From Mucilaginibacter sp. PAMB04168 (GTDB taxonomy: Bacteria > Bacteroidota > Bacteroidia > Sphingobacteriales > Sphingobacteriaceae): a DNA stretch of 64,000 nt. Below the pieces are notes generated by a model that was not told the DNA's origin, ran no database searches, and saw only the letters and a program-made list of their open reading frames with translations. This document shows, in pieces, positions 52,579 to 60,426 of the stretch; the stretch's first letter is position 1, and each line of letters opens with the position of its first letter. Both the position numbers and the translations under genes were made by a program. The stretch spans positions 558,001-622,000 of the forward strand of contig NZ_CP155079.2 of assembly GCF_039634365.2 (NCBI RefSeq), read 5' to 3'.

Positions 52579-52612
52579 TTTGGTAAACGATCAAACATAA
52601 GTACTAATTTTA
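52579..52612 (+). promoter_or_regulatory. Possible promoter of the OmpA gene
   Basis: TTTG (52579-52582) is followed after 22 bases by TAATTTTA (52605-52612), a one-mismatch TAnnTTTG, 41 bases before the ATG. The codon use of the gene implies a strong promoter, so this imperfect match needs caution. Confidence 0.4.
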
Positions 52613-52653
52613 ATAAGTAAAATCACAATTAAAAATTGTTTAATCTTAAAACT

Positions 52654-54006
52654 ATGAACTATTCTACATTAAAGAAAACAGTCGCGCTTTCTTTTGTATC
52701 TCTCTTAGCTGTTGGCGCTGCCAATGCTCAGTCTGATTCAACTGCAAGCACTACAACGACATCAACTGGTACCGCCAAAGTATTTGGTGGCAGAGGCCAG
52801 TACAACACCTGGAGCTTTGGCCTGAACGCTGGCGCTGTATCACCAGTTACTGCTATCGGCGGTACTCATGACTACACTGACTACGTTGTGTCATTAGGTT
52901 ACGGTGCTTCATTAAAATGGCAATTAGCACATTCATTTGCTTTGCAATTAGATGCAAACGGTGGTAAAGTTGCTGGTAACAACAACAGCGCTATTGGTGG
53001 CGCACGTGACGGTTTCCGTTCTTACGATTCTCGTTTTTGGCAAGGAACTTTAAGTGGTAAAGTAAACGTTGCTACTATCGATTTCTTACGTCGTAAAAAT
53101 TCAGTTAACTTCTTCGTTAACGCTGGTGCTGGTATGGTATGGTATAACCCACACTTCATCACTACTGGTGGTACTGAAGCTCGTTACACAAACGCTGATG
53201 GTTCTAAGCACTATGTAAAAAGCTTAGTAATTCCAGTTGGTGCTGGTGTTAAATTCCGTTTATCAGATGCTTGGGGCTTAAACTTAGGCTACAATGTTAA
53301 CTTCACTGATGATGACAACTTAGACGCTCTGAAAAGAGGTTACCCTACTCGTGACCGTTACTCATATGGTTACGGTGGTTTAGAGTACACTTTCGGTTCA
53401 AGCTCAAAACCAAACTTAGAGTGGGTTAACCCAGTTGCTATGATGTATGACGAACTGTATGATGCAGCTTTACGTCAAGAAGTTGAAGCTTTAAAAGGTC
53501 GCGTTACTAACGTTGAAAACGCTGTTAACGACCTGAAAAAAGATTCTGACGGTGACGGTGTGTCTGATCAATTTGACAAATGCCCTAACACTCCTGCTGG
53601 TACAGTAGTTGATGGTGCTGGTTGCCCAATCAAATTCCCAACTGACTCTTTAGCTGGTAATGGTGCTGGTACTGCTCAAGCTTACTCAAACATCCAGTTT
53701 GACTTTGATAGCTCAGTGTTAAGAACTTCTTCTTACGGCGTATTAGATGCAGTTTCTGCTGATATGCGTTCAAACACTGCTAAATCTGTAACTTTAAACG
53801 GTTATGCTTCATCTGAAGGTACTGCAGCTCACAACCTGCGTTTATCTAAAGACCGTGCTAACTCAGTTAAAACTTACTTAGTAAACTCTGGTGTTGAAGC
53901 TCGTCGTGTTAAAGTAAAAGGTTTAGGTGAAACTAACCCAATTGCTGACAACTCAACTGAAGAAGGACGTGTAATGAACCGTCGTGTTGAGTTCTTGCAA
54001 AAATAA
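52654..54006 (+). CDS. OmpA family outer-membrane protein
   Basis: The ATG at 52654 gives 450 residues with a signal peptide (MNYSTLKKTVALSFVSLLAV, ending ANAQ). The order is a beta-barrel or barrel-like part (about 30-265), a short coiled coil (DAALRQEVEALKGRVTNVEN), a thrombospondin type 3 calcium repeat (DSDGDGVSDQFDKCPNTPAG), and a peptidoglycan-binding OmpA C-terminal domain (about 345-450: IQFDFDSSVLRTSSYGVLDA to NRRVEFLQK). Codon choice is much narrower than in its neighbours (TTA Leu, GCT Ala, CGT Arg), typical of very abundant outer-membrane proteins. A strong terminator follows. Confidence 0.93.
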   Translation: MNYSTLKKTVALSFVSLLAVGAANAQSDSTASTTTTSTGTAKVFGGRGQYNTWSFGLNAGAVSPVTAIGGTHDYTDYVVSLGYGASLKWQLAHSFALQLDANGGKVAGNNNSAIGGARDGFRSYDSRFWQGTLSGKVNVATIDFLRRKNSVNFFVNAGAGMVWYNPHFITTGGTEARYTNADGSKHYVKSLVIPVGAGVKFRLSDAWGLNLGYNVNFTDDDNLDALKRGYPTRDRYSYGYGGLEYTFGSSSKPNLEWVNPVAMMYDELYDAALRQEVEALKGRVTNVENAVNDLKKDSDGDGVSDQFDKCPNTPAGTVVDGAGCPIKFPTDSLAGNGAGTAQAYSNIQFDFDSSVLRTSSYGVLDAVSADMRSNTAKSVTLNGYASSEGTAAHNLRLSKDRANSVKTYLVNSGVEARRVKVKGLGETNPIADNSTEEGRVMNRRVEFLQK

Positions 54007-54030
54007 TTTTAATAGAAATTAATACTTTGA

Positions 54031-54062
54031 AAAAGGCTCCGGATAACCCGGAGCCTTTTTTT
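54031..54062 (+). terminator. Terminator of the OmpA gene
   Basis: A perfect 12-bp stem (AAAAGGCTCCGG, 54031-54042, with 54048-54059) is followed by a T-run. Confidence 0.88.
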
Positions 54063-54076
54063 ATTACTTTTGTTTT

Positions 54077-54220
54077 ATGTACTTCTTCCGCAAAAAGAAC
54101 GATAACCGCCCAACCAGCTTTAACCTGAAGGTAATGCACATTATTAATGCAACAGCCATTATTATATTTGTGCTGGGCATTATCTGGAAGTTGATAGACT
54201 GGTTTATACTTAAAAAATAA
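54077..54220 (+). CDS. 47-residue membrane protein coupled to ridA
   Basis: ATG at 54077 to TAA at 54218-54220 encodes MYFFRKKNDNRPTSFNLKVM, then one hydrophobic helix (AIIIFVLGIIWKLI) and a basic end. The TAA shares its last A with the ridA ATG (TAATG), so the two are translationally coupled, which supports a real gene despite the size. It recalls the small DUF6728-type Bacteroidota proteins, from memory and unverified. The function is unknown. The N-terminal YFFRKK charge would keep the N-terminus inside. Confidence 0.72.
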   Translation: MYFFRKKNDNRPTSFNLKVMHIINATAIIIFVLGIIWKLIDWFILKK

Positions 54221-54600
54221 TGAGCACTATAATTAATACCACCAACGCACCGGCACCAATTGGCCCGTACAGCCAGGCTGTTTTAGCAGGCAATATGCTG
54301 TTTGTATCAGGTCAGATTGCATTAGACCCTGCGTCGGGCGAACTGATTCTGACTGACATCCCTACGGAAACCACCAAGGTGATGGAAAATATTAAAGCCA
54401 TTTTGACAGAGGCAGGACTCGAATTCGGCAATGTGGTAAAAAGCAGCATCTTTTTAAAGGACATGGGCGATTTTGCCAAAGTGAATGAAATCTATGGCTC
54501 ATACTTTAGTAGCAACTTCCCTGCACGCGAAACTGTACAGGTAGCGGCCCTGCCTAAAAATGTGAACGTTGAGATTTCGGTTATTGCCTATAAAGGCTAA
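54220..54600 (+). CDS. ridA: RidA family reactive intermediate deaminase
   Basis: The 126-residue protein is full-length RidA: NAPAPIGPYSQAVLAGNMLF (about 9-28), SGQIALDP (about 31-38), and the arginine in FPARETVQVAALPKNVNVEI that binds the substrate carboxylate (about 99-118). It hydrolyses 2-aminoacrylate and related enamines made by PLP enzymes. It is the second of three genes in a unit with the 47-residue protein and recG. The spacing to recG is 21 bases. Confidence 0.94.
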   Translation: MSTIINTTNAPAPIGPYSQAVLAGNMLFVSGQIALDPASGELILTDIPTETTKVMENIKAILTEAGLEFGNVVKSSIFLKDMGDFAKVNEIYGSYFSSNFPARETVQVAALPKNVNVEISVIAYKG

Positions 54601-54621
54601 GCAGTTATATATCGGTTAACG

Positions 54622-56730
54622 TTGAACGCGTCAGTATTTCAAACTCCTATTGATTATTTAAAAGGTGTAGGCACAGCCCGTGCCGAAGTTTTAAAAAAAG
54701 AACTGGGTATATTTAGTTATGAGGATCTGCTGCGGCATTACCCGTTTAAGTATATTGACCGTACGCGCTTTTACAAAGTACGCGATATAAATCCAGAACT
54801 ACCCTACGTACAAGTTATAGCTCGCCTAACCCATAAAGAAATAATAGGCGAAAAGCATACCAAGCGTTTAATTGCACATGTACAGGATGATACAGGTGTA
54901 ATGGAATTGGCCTGGTTTCAGGGTATAAAGTGGGTGGAAAAAAGCCTTATAGTAGGTAAGGCTTACATTATTTTTGGCAAGCCGGGCATGTTTAACGGCA
55001 AGCCGCAAATGGCTCACCCCGAAGTGGAGCCTTACTCGCCCGAGGCGCTTAAACGCAAAGGGAATATGACTTTGCAACCGGGTTACAATTCAACTGAAAA
55101 GCTTAAAACGTTTTCACTTGATAGTAAAGGTTTGCAAAAACTGGTGGCTATATTGCTTGAGCAGTATGCAAAAGACATACATGAGAACCTGCCACTTTAC
55201 ATTCTTCAAAAGTTCAGGTTGATGGGTAGGGCAGAAGCATACCGCCAAATTCACTTTCCCGAGAGTCCAGACTTGTTGTTTGAAGCTCAGCACCGGTTAA
55301 AGTTTGAAGAACTTTTCCTGATACAATTACGCCTGCTCAAAAATAAGCTGCTACGCACCCAAAAGTTTAAAGGCAATATATTCGGCAGCGTTGGCGAATC
55401 ATTTAATACCTTTTACAATCACAAAATACCATTTCCGCTTACTAATGCCCAAAAGCGGGTGTTAAAGGAAATAAGGTTGGATACCCAACGCGGCGTACAG
55501 ATGAACCGCTTGCTACAGGGCGATGTAGGCAGTGGTAAAACCGTAGTGGCTTTAATGAGTATGCTGCTGGCTATTGATAATGGATTCCAAACCTGTATGA
55601 TGGCTCCAACAGAAATTCTGGCCAATCAGCACTATATATCTATCAAAAGCCTTTTAGGGGATGACTTTTTAGAGGTAGCGTTGTTAACCGGCTCTACCAA
55701 AAAGAAGGACCGCAAGGTGATCCATGAAAAGTTGCTAAGCGGCGAACTCAAGATTTTGATAGGAACGCATGCGCTCATTGAGGATGCCGTTCAGTTTCAA
55801 AACCTGGGCTTTGTGGTAATTGACGAGCAACATCGCTTTGGTGTAGAACAGCGTGCCAAATTGTGGCGCAAAAACACTATCCCGCCGCATGTGCTGGTAA
55901 TGACGGCAACCCCCATTCCGCGTACGCTGGCCATGACTTTGTATGGTGATTTGGACGTATCCGTTATTGACGAACTGCCTGCAGGCCGTAAACCCATCGA
56001 AACCTTGCATTTTTATGAAACCCAGCGCCTGCAAATGTTTGGCTTCATGAAACGCGAGATTTCCATAGGCAGGCAGGTGTATGTAGTATATCCGCTAATT
56101 CAGGAAAGCGAAAAGCTGGATTTGAAGAACCTGATGGATGGTGTGGAAACCATGTTGCGTGAATTCCCGCCGCCGCAGTATCAAATCAGCGTGGTGCATG
56201 GTAAGCTCTCCGCCACTGATAAGGATTTTGAAATGCAGCGCTTTGTAAAAGGTGAAACACAGATTATGGTGGCTACTACCGTAATTGAGGTAGGTGTTAA
56301 CGTACCGAATGCATCTGTAATGATTATTGAAAACGCCGAACGTTTTGGCTTATCGCAGCTGCACCAATTGCGTGGTCGCGTTGGCCGGGGTGCCGAGCAA
56401 TCATATTGTATTTTAATGAGCGGTCAAAAGCTGAGCCGCGAAGGCAAAGTACGCCTTGAAACCATGGTTCGCACCAATAACGGGTTCGAAATATCTGAAA
56501 TTGATCTTCAACTGCGCGGCCCGGGTAATATTGAAGGCACCCAGCAAAGCGGCGTGTTAGATTTAAAATTGGCTAACCTGGCTACCGACCAGGAATTATT
56601 GCTACAGGCACGCAAAGCTGTTGAAGATATTTTTGCGCATGATCCGCAACTGACCCTGCCCGAAAATCAAGTCCTGCATCAAGCTTCTCAGGCAAAAAAT
56701 GGCGGCCTGAGTTGGGATAAGATTTCCTAA
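54622..56730 (+). CDS. recG: ATP-dependent DNA helicase RecG
   Basis: Start is TTG, because the upstream in-frame codon is the ridA stop and the next ATG is far inside; MNASVFQTPIDYLKGVGTAR matches the usual RecG N-terminus. The 702-residue protein has a wedge/OB domain (about 60-160), helicase motif I GDVGSGKTVV, DEQH box (VVIDEQHRFGVEQR), MTATPIPRTLAMTLYGDLDV, and the C-terminal motif QLRGRVGRGAEQSYC. It rescues stalled replication forks and moves branched DNA. It is the last gene of the ridA unit. Confidence 0.95.
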   Translation: MNASVFQTPIDYLKGVGTARAEVLKKELGIFSYEDLLRHYPFKYIDRTRFYKVRDINPELPYVQVIARLTHKEIIGEKHTKRLIAHVQDDTGVMELAWFQGIKWVEKSLIVGKAYIIFGKPGMFNGKPQMAHPEVEPYSPEALKRKGNMTLQPGYNSTEKLKTFSLDSKGLQKLVAILLEQYAKDIHENLPLYILQKFRLMGRAEAYRQIHFPESPDLLFEAQHRLKFEELFLIQLRLLKNKLLRTQKFKGNIFGSVGESFNTFYNHKIPFPLTNAQKRVLKEIRLDTQRGVQMNRLLQGDVGSGKTVVALMSMLLAIDNGFQTCMMAPTEILANQHYISIKSLLGDDFLEVALLTGSTKKKDRKVIHEKLLSGELKILIGTHALIEDAVQFQNLGFVVIDEQHRFGVEQRAKLWRKNTIPPHVLVMTATPIPRTLAMTLYGDLDVSVIDELPAGRKPIETLHFYETQRLQMFGFMKREISIGRQVYVVYPLIQESEKLDLKNLMDGVETMLREFPPPQYQISVVHGKLSATDKDFEMQRFVKGETQIMVATTVIEVGVNVPNASVMIIENAERFGLSQLHQLRGRVGRGAEQSYCILMSGQKLSREGKVRLETMVRTNNGFEISEIDLQLRGPGNIEGTQQSGVLDLKLANLATDQELLLQARKAVEDIFAHDPQLTLPENQVLHQASQAKNGGLSWDKIS

Positions 56731-56763
56731 TTGCTATCTTAACGGCATAAAACATCTCTTTTC

Positions 56764-58158
56764 ATGAAATTAAAAGCTACCGTCCTGTTCTTAGTGGCTG
56801 GTGTGGGTTTGTCCATATCTGCAAACGGACAAACCGATTCTGTTATGATGCGCAAGATTTTTGATGAAGCGCTGGTAAACGGCCAGTGTTATGAAAACCT
56901 GCGCTACCTGTGCAAAAAGATCGGTTCGAGACTGAGTGGCTCAACAGGTGCCCAAAAATCAGTTGAATGGAGCAAGAAGCTAATGGACGGCTATGGATTC
57001 GACCGCGTTTACCTGCAAGAGGTAATGGTGCCGCATTGGGAGCGCGGCGCAAAGGAGCAGGGGATTATAATTAGCGGCAATACGCGCACACCTGTAGCGC
57101 TGGCATCACTGGGCATGTCGGTAGCTACGCCAAAAGCCGGCATTACGGCCGAGGTGGTTGAATTGCAAAGCGTGCAGGAGCTGCAAACTTTAGGCGAAGC
57201 CAAAATAAAAGGAAAAATCGTGTTTTTTAACCGCCCGTTTGATGAACGCTTTATCGAAGCAGGATCGGCCTACGGTACAGCCGGCGATCAGCGTAATGTT
57301 GGCCCCGGCATGGCGGCTAAGTATGGCGCTGTAGCAGTCATTGTTAGGTCGCTTACAAGCGCGCTGGACAACTATCCGCATACGGGTGGCACCAACTATG
57401 GTACTAACCCTAAGATAGCCGCAGCAGCGTTGTCAACAGTAGCAGCGAACAAGTTAAGCAGCTTGTTAAAGCAGAAAGGTTCATCGCCGGTAAAGTTTTT
57501 TCTGAAAACCAATTGCCAGATGCTGCCTGATGTTTTATCGTACAACGTAATTGGCGAAATTAAAGGAACCGAGAATAACAATAAATACATATCTGTAGGC
57601 GGTCACCTCGATTCATGGGATTTAGCCGAAGGCGCACATGACGACGGTACCGGTGTAATGCAGTCGGTTGAGGTGTTGCGCATATTTAAAGCGTTAGGCT
57701 ATAAGCCAAAAAATAATGTGCGTGCCGTGTTTTTTATGAACGAGGAGAACGGCCACAAAGGTGGTATCAAATATGCAGAGCAGGCTTTAAAAGATAAGGA
57801 AGAGCATATTGCAGCTATTGAGACGGATGAAGGCGGCTTTACACCAAGGGGCTTTAGCTTTGAGCGTGCTACGCCTGCCTTTCTGAACGCGGTAAACCAG
57901 CAATGGAAAAAGCTTTTTGAACCGTACGAAGCCGACAGGATGGTAGCAGGCGGCGGCGGTACGGATATCGGTCCGCTACGCGAAACACATCCTAACATAG
58001 CGCTTATTGGTTTCCGGCCGGATTCGCAACGGTATTTCGATATTCACCATACGCCTAATGATGTGTTTGAGAATGTGAACAAACGTGAGCTCGAATTAGG
58101 CGCTGCGTCTATTGCGTCGCTCATCTATCTGATTGACCAGCACGGTTTGAATTTTTAA
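56764..58158 (+). CDS. Secreted M28 family zinc peptidase
   Basis: The 464-residue protein has a signal peptide (MKLKATVLFLVAGVGLSISA). A PA domain follows in the N-terminal half (about 130-250), then an M28 catalytic domain with the metal-binding pattern in SVGGHLDSWDLAEGAHDDGT (about 277-296), the catalytic Glu pair in FMNEENGHKGG, and a last Asp/His pair in DEGGFTPRG and FDIHHTPNDVF. It resembles glutamate carboxypeptidase II-like or aminopeptidase S-type enzymes. The substrate is unknown. It follows recG by 33 bases and may be cotranscribed. Confidence 0.92.
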   Translation: MKLKATVLFLVAGVGLSISANGQTDSVMMRKIFDEALVNGQCYENLRYLCKKIGSRLSGSTGAQKSVEWSKKLMDGYGFDRVYLQEVMVPHWERGAKEQGIIISGNTRTPVALASLGMSVATPKAGITAEVVELQSVQELQTLGEAKIKGKIVFFNRPFDERFIEAGSAYGTAGDQRNVGPGMAAKYGAVAVIVRSLTSALDNYPHTGGTNYGTNPKIAAAALSTVAANKLSSLLKQKGSSPVKFFLKTNCQMLPDVLSYNVIGEIKGTENNNKYISVGGHLDSWDLAEGAHDDGTGVMQSVEVLRIFKALGYKPKNNVRAVFFMNEENGHKGGIKYAEQALKDKEEHIAAIETDEGGFTPRGFSFERATPAFLNAVNQQWKKLFEPYEADRMVAGGGGTDIGPLRETHPNIALIGFRPDSQRYFDIHHTPNDVFENVNKRELELGAASIASLIYLIDQHGLNF

Positions 58159-58207
58159 ACCAAGGTTGCATTGTGGAGAGTGAGTAGTTTGAAGTAAAAG
58201 GTTTATA

Positions 58208-58846
58208 ATGAGATTTCAGAATACATTATCGGTTATACTGCTTTTTGTATTTAGCGGCCTCTTTAGTTGCAATAGTAATACCTCGCAAAAGGTAGCCGAC
58301 CGCAAAATGCCCATTGGTAACAGTATAAAAACTGAGAACCAAAGCGAACCAAGTGGCGATATAACCGGCCCTGAACAGAAGTATACTGATAAGGATTTTA
58401 AAGAGCATGTAGGTGATTGTTTTGAAAGAAGCAAGTATACCCTGCCCTACCAAGGTACTATCAATCCTGAAAAAGCCAACTATAAGATTCTTCCTTGCGA
58501 AATTGCTGGTGTAGATGATTTCCTTTGTGAAAACAAGGGTTTAAGGTATATTTCGCTACCCGACTTTGAAAAAGTTAATGTAGTACTGGTTCCGATGGAC
58601 TGTGGCGACTTTAGCTACCGCTATTACCTGCTTACTATAAATGATAAGAAAGTTGTTGCTAACCAGTATGTGGAAGGTGAGTGGTTTGAGCCGGATGATG
58701 ATCGTTATAAAGAACTTACCACATTTTCTATTGACAAGAATTACAAGATATCAATAGTGACTAACCAAATTGAAAACGGCAACGCTAAGCTTAAAGAAAA
58801 ATTGACTTACCAGTTAATGTCTGATGGAAAGCTCCGAAAAAATTGA
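58208..58846 (+). CDS. Lipoprotein of unknown function
   Basis: The 212-residue product has a signal peptide and lipobox (SGLFSC, Cys21), so it is probably membrane-anchored. Further cysteines lie in KEHVGDCFER, KILPCEIAG, DDFLCENKG and VPMDCGDF, possibly forming disulfides. The mature domain is acidic, with a pattern of Tyr-rich strands (SYRYYLLTINDKKVVANQYV). No family is recognised. Confidence 0.7.
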   Translation: MRFQNTLSVILLFVFSGLFSCNSNTSQKVADRKMPIGNSIKTENQSEPSGDITGPEQKYTDKDFKEHVGDCFERSKYTLPYQGTINPEKANYKILPCEIAGVDDFLCENKGLRYISLPDFEKVNVVLVPMDCGDFSYRYYLLTINDKKVVANQYVEGEWFEPDDDRYKELTTFSIDKNYKISIVTNQIENGNAKLKEKLTYQLMSDGKLRKN

Positions 58847-58904
58847 AAAAGGTAAGATCATATTATCGAAATTGACTGGGCAATGCTTTATTTAAACGCC
58901 ATAA

Positions 58905-59450
58905 ATGTACTTAATGAGAAAAACCCTAACCTTAACATTAATTGGAGTAATTGCAATTGGCTCGATTTATGCCTTGGTTCATTATATCAAGATGGACGGA
59001 TTTTCGTTTGCGTGGATCCTGAATTTCCTTTTAATGTTCTTTATGATTCTTTTTACCGACACATTAAAAAGTCAGCTCACTTCTTCTTACTTTAAAGACA
59101 AGAAATGGGAAAGACGTGGGAAAGTATACGAAGGTTTTGGAATAAATCTGTTCAGAAAGTTCCTGGTTTTGATTGGCTGGGAAAAGCTTACACGAAAAAC
59201 CAACCCGATCGAGAATAATACTAAATCCTTGATGAATTTATATTACCAAACAAAAAAGTCTGAACTGGACCACTTAATCATCTTACTTATAGTTTTAGGA
59301 TTTAACGTTTTTGTTGCATTCAAATTCGGAGTTGTGAAATCTTTGTGGCTACTCCTGTTAAATGTTTTATTACACCTTTATCCAATTTTCCTCCAACGAT
59401 ATAATAGGCCACGAATTGAAAGGGCCATAAATTTAAGTACACGGAAGTAA
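58905..59450 (+). CDS. Membrane protein of unknown function
   Basis: The 181-residue product has two N-terminal hydrophobic segments (about 5-24 and 33-52), a soluble linker rich in Lys and aromatic residues, and two more helices (about 117-136 and 140-160). A second ATG three codons in (MRKTLTLTLIG) is an equally good start. There is no catalytic motif. Its sequence recalls glycosyl-4,4'-diaponeurosporenoate acyltransferase-like proteins of Bacteroidota (RPRIERAINLSTRK end), but that is uncertain. Confidence 0.65.
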   Translation: MYLMRKTLTLTLIGVIAIGSIYALVHYIKMDGFSFAWILNFLLMFFMILFTDTLKSQLTSSYFKDKKWERRGKVYEGFGINLFRKFLVLIGWEKLTRKTNPIENNTKSLMNLYYQTKKSELDHLIILLIVLGFNVFVAFKFGVVKSLWLLLLNVLLHLYPIFLQRYNRPRIERAINLSTRK

Positions 59451-59633
59451 AATCTTTACCGCTACCAGATGGGGCATACCTTAATATCATGAGTGAGCAT
59501 ACCTGTAATTTTGAAGTTGTGCTTACAGATCTTCAATGGTAATAAAGGCATGTTAGTAACCTGCTTTAGATAACATTTATAAAACAGTTTACTATGTAGC
59601 CATAGGAGATTAGTGGAAAAGAATTTATAAAAA

Positions 59634-59663
59634 AAGCGCCTTTCTAATTAAGAAAGGCGCTTT
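59634..59663 (-). terminator. Terminator of the tRNA-Glu pair
   Basis: A stem of about 12 bp (AAAGCGCCTTTCT with AGAAAGGCGCTTT) is followed by a U-run on the minus strand, directly after the second tRNA. Confidence 0.85.
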
Positions 59664-59665
59664 AG

Positions 59666-59737
59666 TAGCCCGTAGGGGAATCGAACCCCTGTTTCCAGAA
59701 TGAAAATCTGGCGTCCTAACCCCTAGACGAACGGGCC
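59666..59737 (-). tRNA. tRNA-Glu (anticodon TTC), downstream copy
   Basis: The 72-base gene, read on the minus strand, begins GGCCCGTTCG with the acceptor stem closed by ACGGGCT (first pair G-U) and discriminator A. It has a D-loop with GGGGTTAGG, an anticodon stem CCAGA/TCTGG around TTTTCAT (anticodon TTC), and a T-arm GGGGTTCGATTCCCC. No CCA is encoded. Confidence 0.97.
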
Positions 59738-59798
59738 AAATAATAAGTGGTCGGTATCAAGATATGATTAAAGTTGACCATTCCTTTAATCATCAAAG

Positions 59799-59870
59799 TA
59801 GCCCGTAGGGGAATCGAACCCCTGTTTCCAGAATGAAAATCTGGCGTCCTAACCCCTAGACGAACGGGCC
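59799..59870 (-). tRNA. tRNA-Glu (anticodon TTC), upstream copy
   Basis: Identical to the copy at 59666-59737 over all 72 bases and a few flanking bases, and on the same strand 61 bases upstream. The pair share one promoter region and one terminator. Confidence 0.97.
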
Positions 59871-59974
59871 AAATATAATTGGCATTCTAAAGTTGGTTTC
59901 GGTTAACCTATAATATTAACTTAATGCCCAACACAATAGCTTAAACCAAAGAACAATCCCTTATTTTGGGACTG

Positions 59975-59982
59975 CAAAGATA
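59975..59982 (-). promoter_or_regulatory. -7 box of the tRNA-Glu promoter
   Basis: On the minus strand TATCTTTG (59982-59975) matches TAnnTTTG, about 105 bases before the first tRNA base. No good -33 box. Confidence 0.45.
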
Positions 59983-60101
59983 GACGTTTATCTGAAAAAG
60001 TAAAAAATATTGGTTAAAAAATGTTTAAATTTTTTATGTGTAAGCTTAAAAGGGGGTATATGAAACAAAAGGATGAAAAGATTATTTTTACTAATGTCAT
60101 C

Positions 60102-60131
60102 CACAAGGCTTGCTGCCTTGTGTTAACACAA
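60102..60131. promoter_or_regulatory. Overlapping hairpin and palindrome before the DUF427 gene
   Basis: CACAAGGC (60102-60109) pairs with GCCTTGTG (60115-60122), an 8-bp stem and a 5-base loop. The right arm is also the left part of the perfect 14-bp palindrome TTGTGTTAACACAA (60118-60131), 13 bases before the ATG. Only one of the two structures can form at once. Confidence 0.5.
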
Positions 60132-60144
60132 TGACCTATCCATT

Positions 60145-60426
60145 ATGAAAGCCGTATGGAATAACCACGTAATTGCCGAAAGCGATCAAACCATTGTTAT
60201 CGAAAACAATCATTATTTTCCGAAAGAGAGCGTTAATTCCGATTTTCTTCAATCTTCAGATACCCACACTACCTGTCCCTGGAAAGGATTGGCTTCTTAT
60301 TATACATTAGAAGTTGAAGGCCAGCAGAATAAGGATGCTGCCTGGTATTACCCCGAACCTAAATCGGCTGCGGCTGAGATAAAAGATTATGTTGCCTTTT
60401 GGAAAGGGGTAAAGGTAAGCGAATAA
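60145..60426 (+). CDS. DUF427 domain protein
   Basis: The 93-residue protein is a complete DUF427 domain: MKAVWNNHVIAESDQTIVIE, NHYFPKESVN, HTTCPWKGLASYYTLEVEGQ (with Cys44 and Trp46) and AWYYPEPKSAAAEIKDYVAF. The family has a small beta-barrel fold with no known activity. It overlaps the next gene by one base (TAATG), so the two are translationally coupled and probably act together, perhaps in redox or a related process; that is inferred only from gene order. Confidence 0.92.
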   Translation: MKAVWNNHVIAESDQTIVIENNHYFPKESVNSDFLQSSDTHTTCPWKGLASYYTLEVEGQQNKDAAWYYPEPKSAAAEIKDYVAFWKGVKVSE

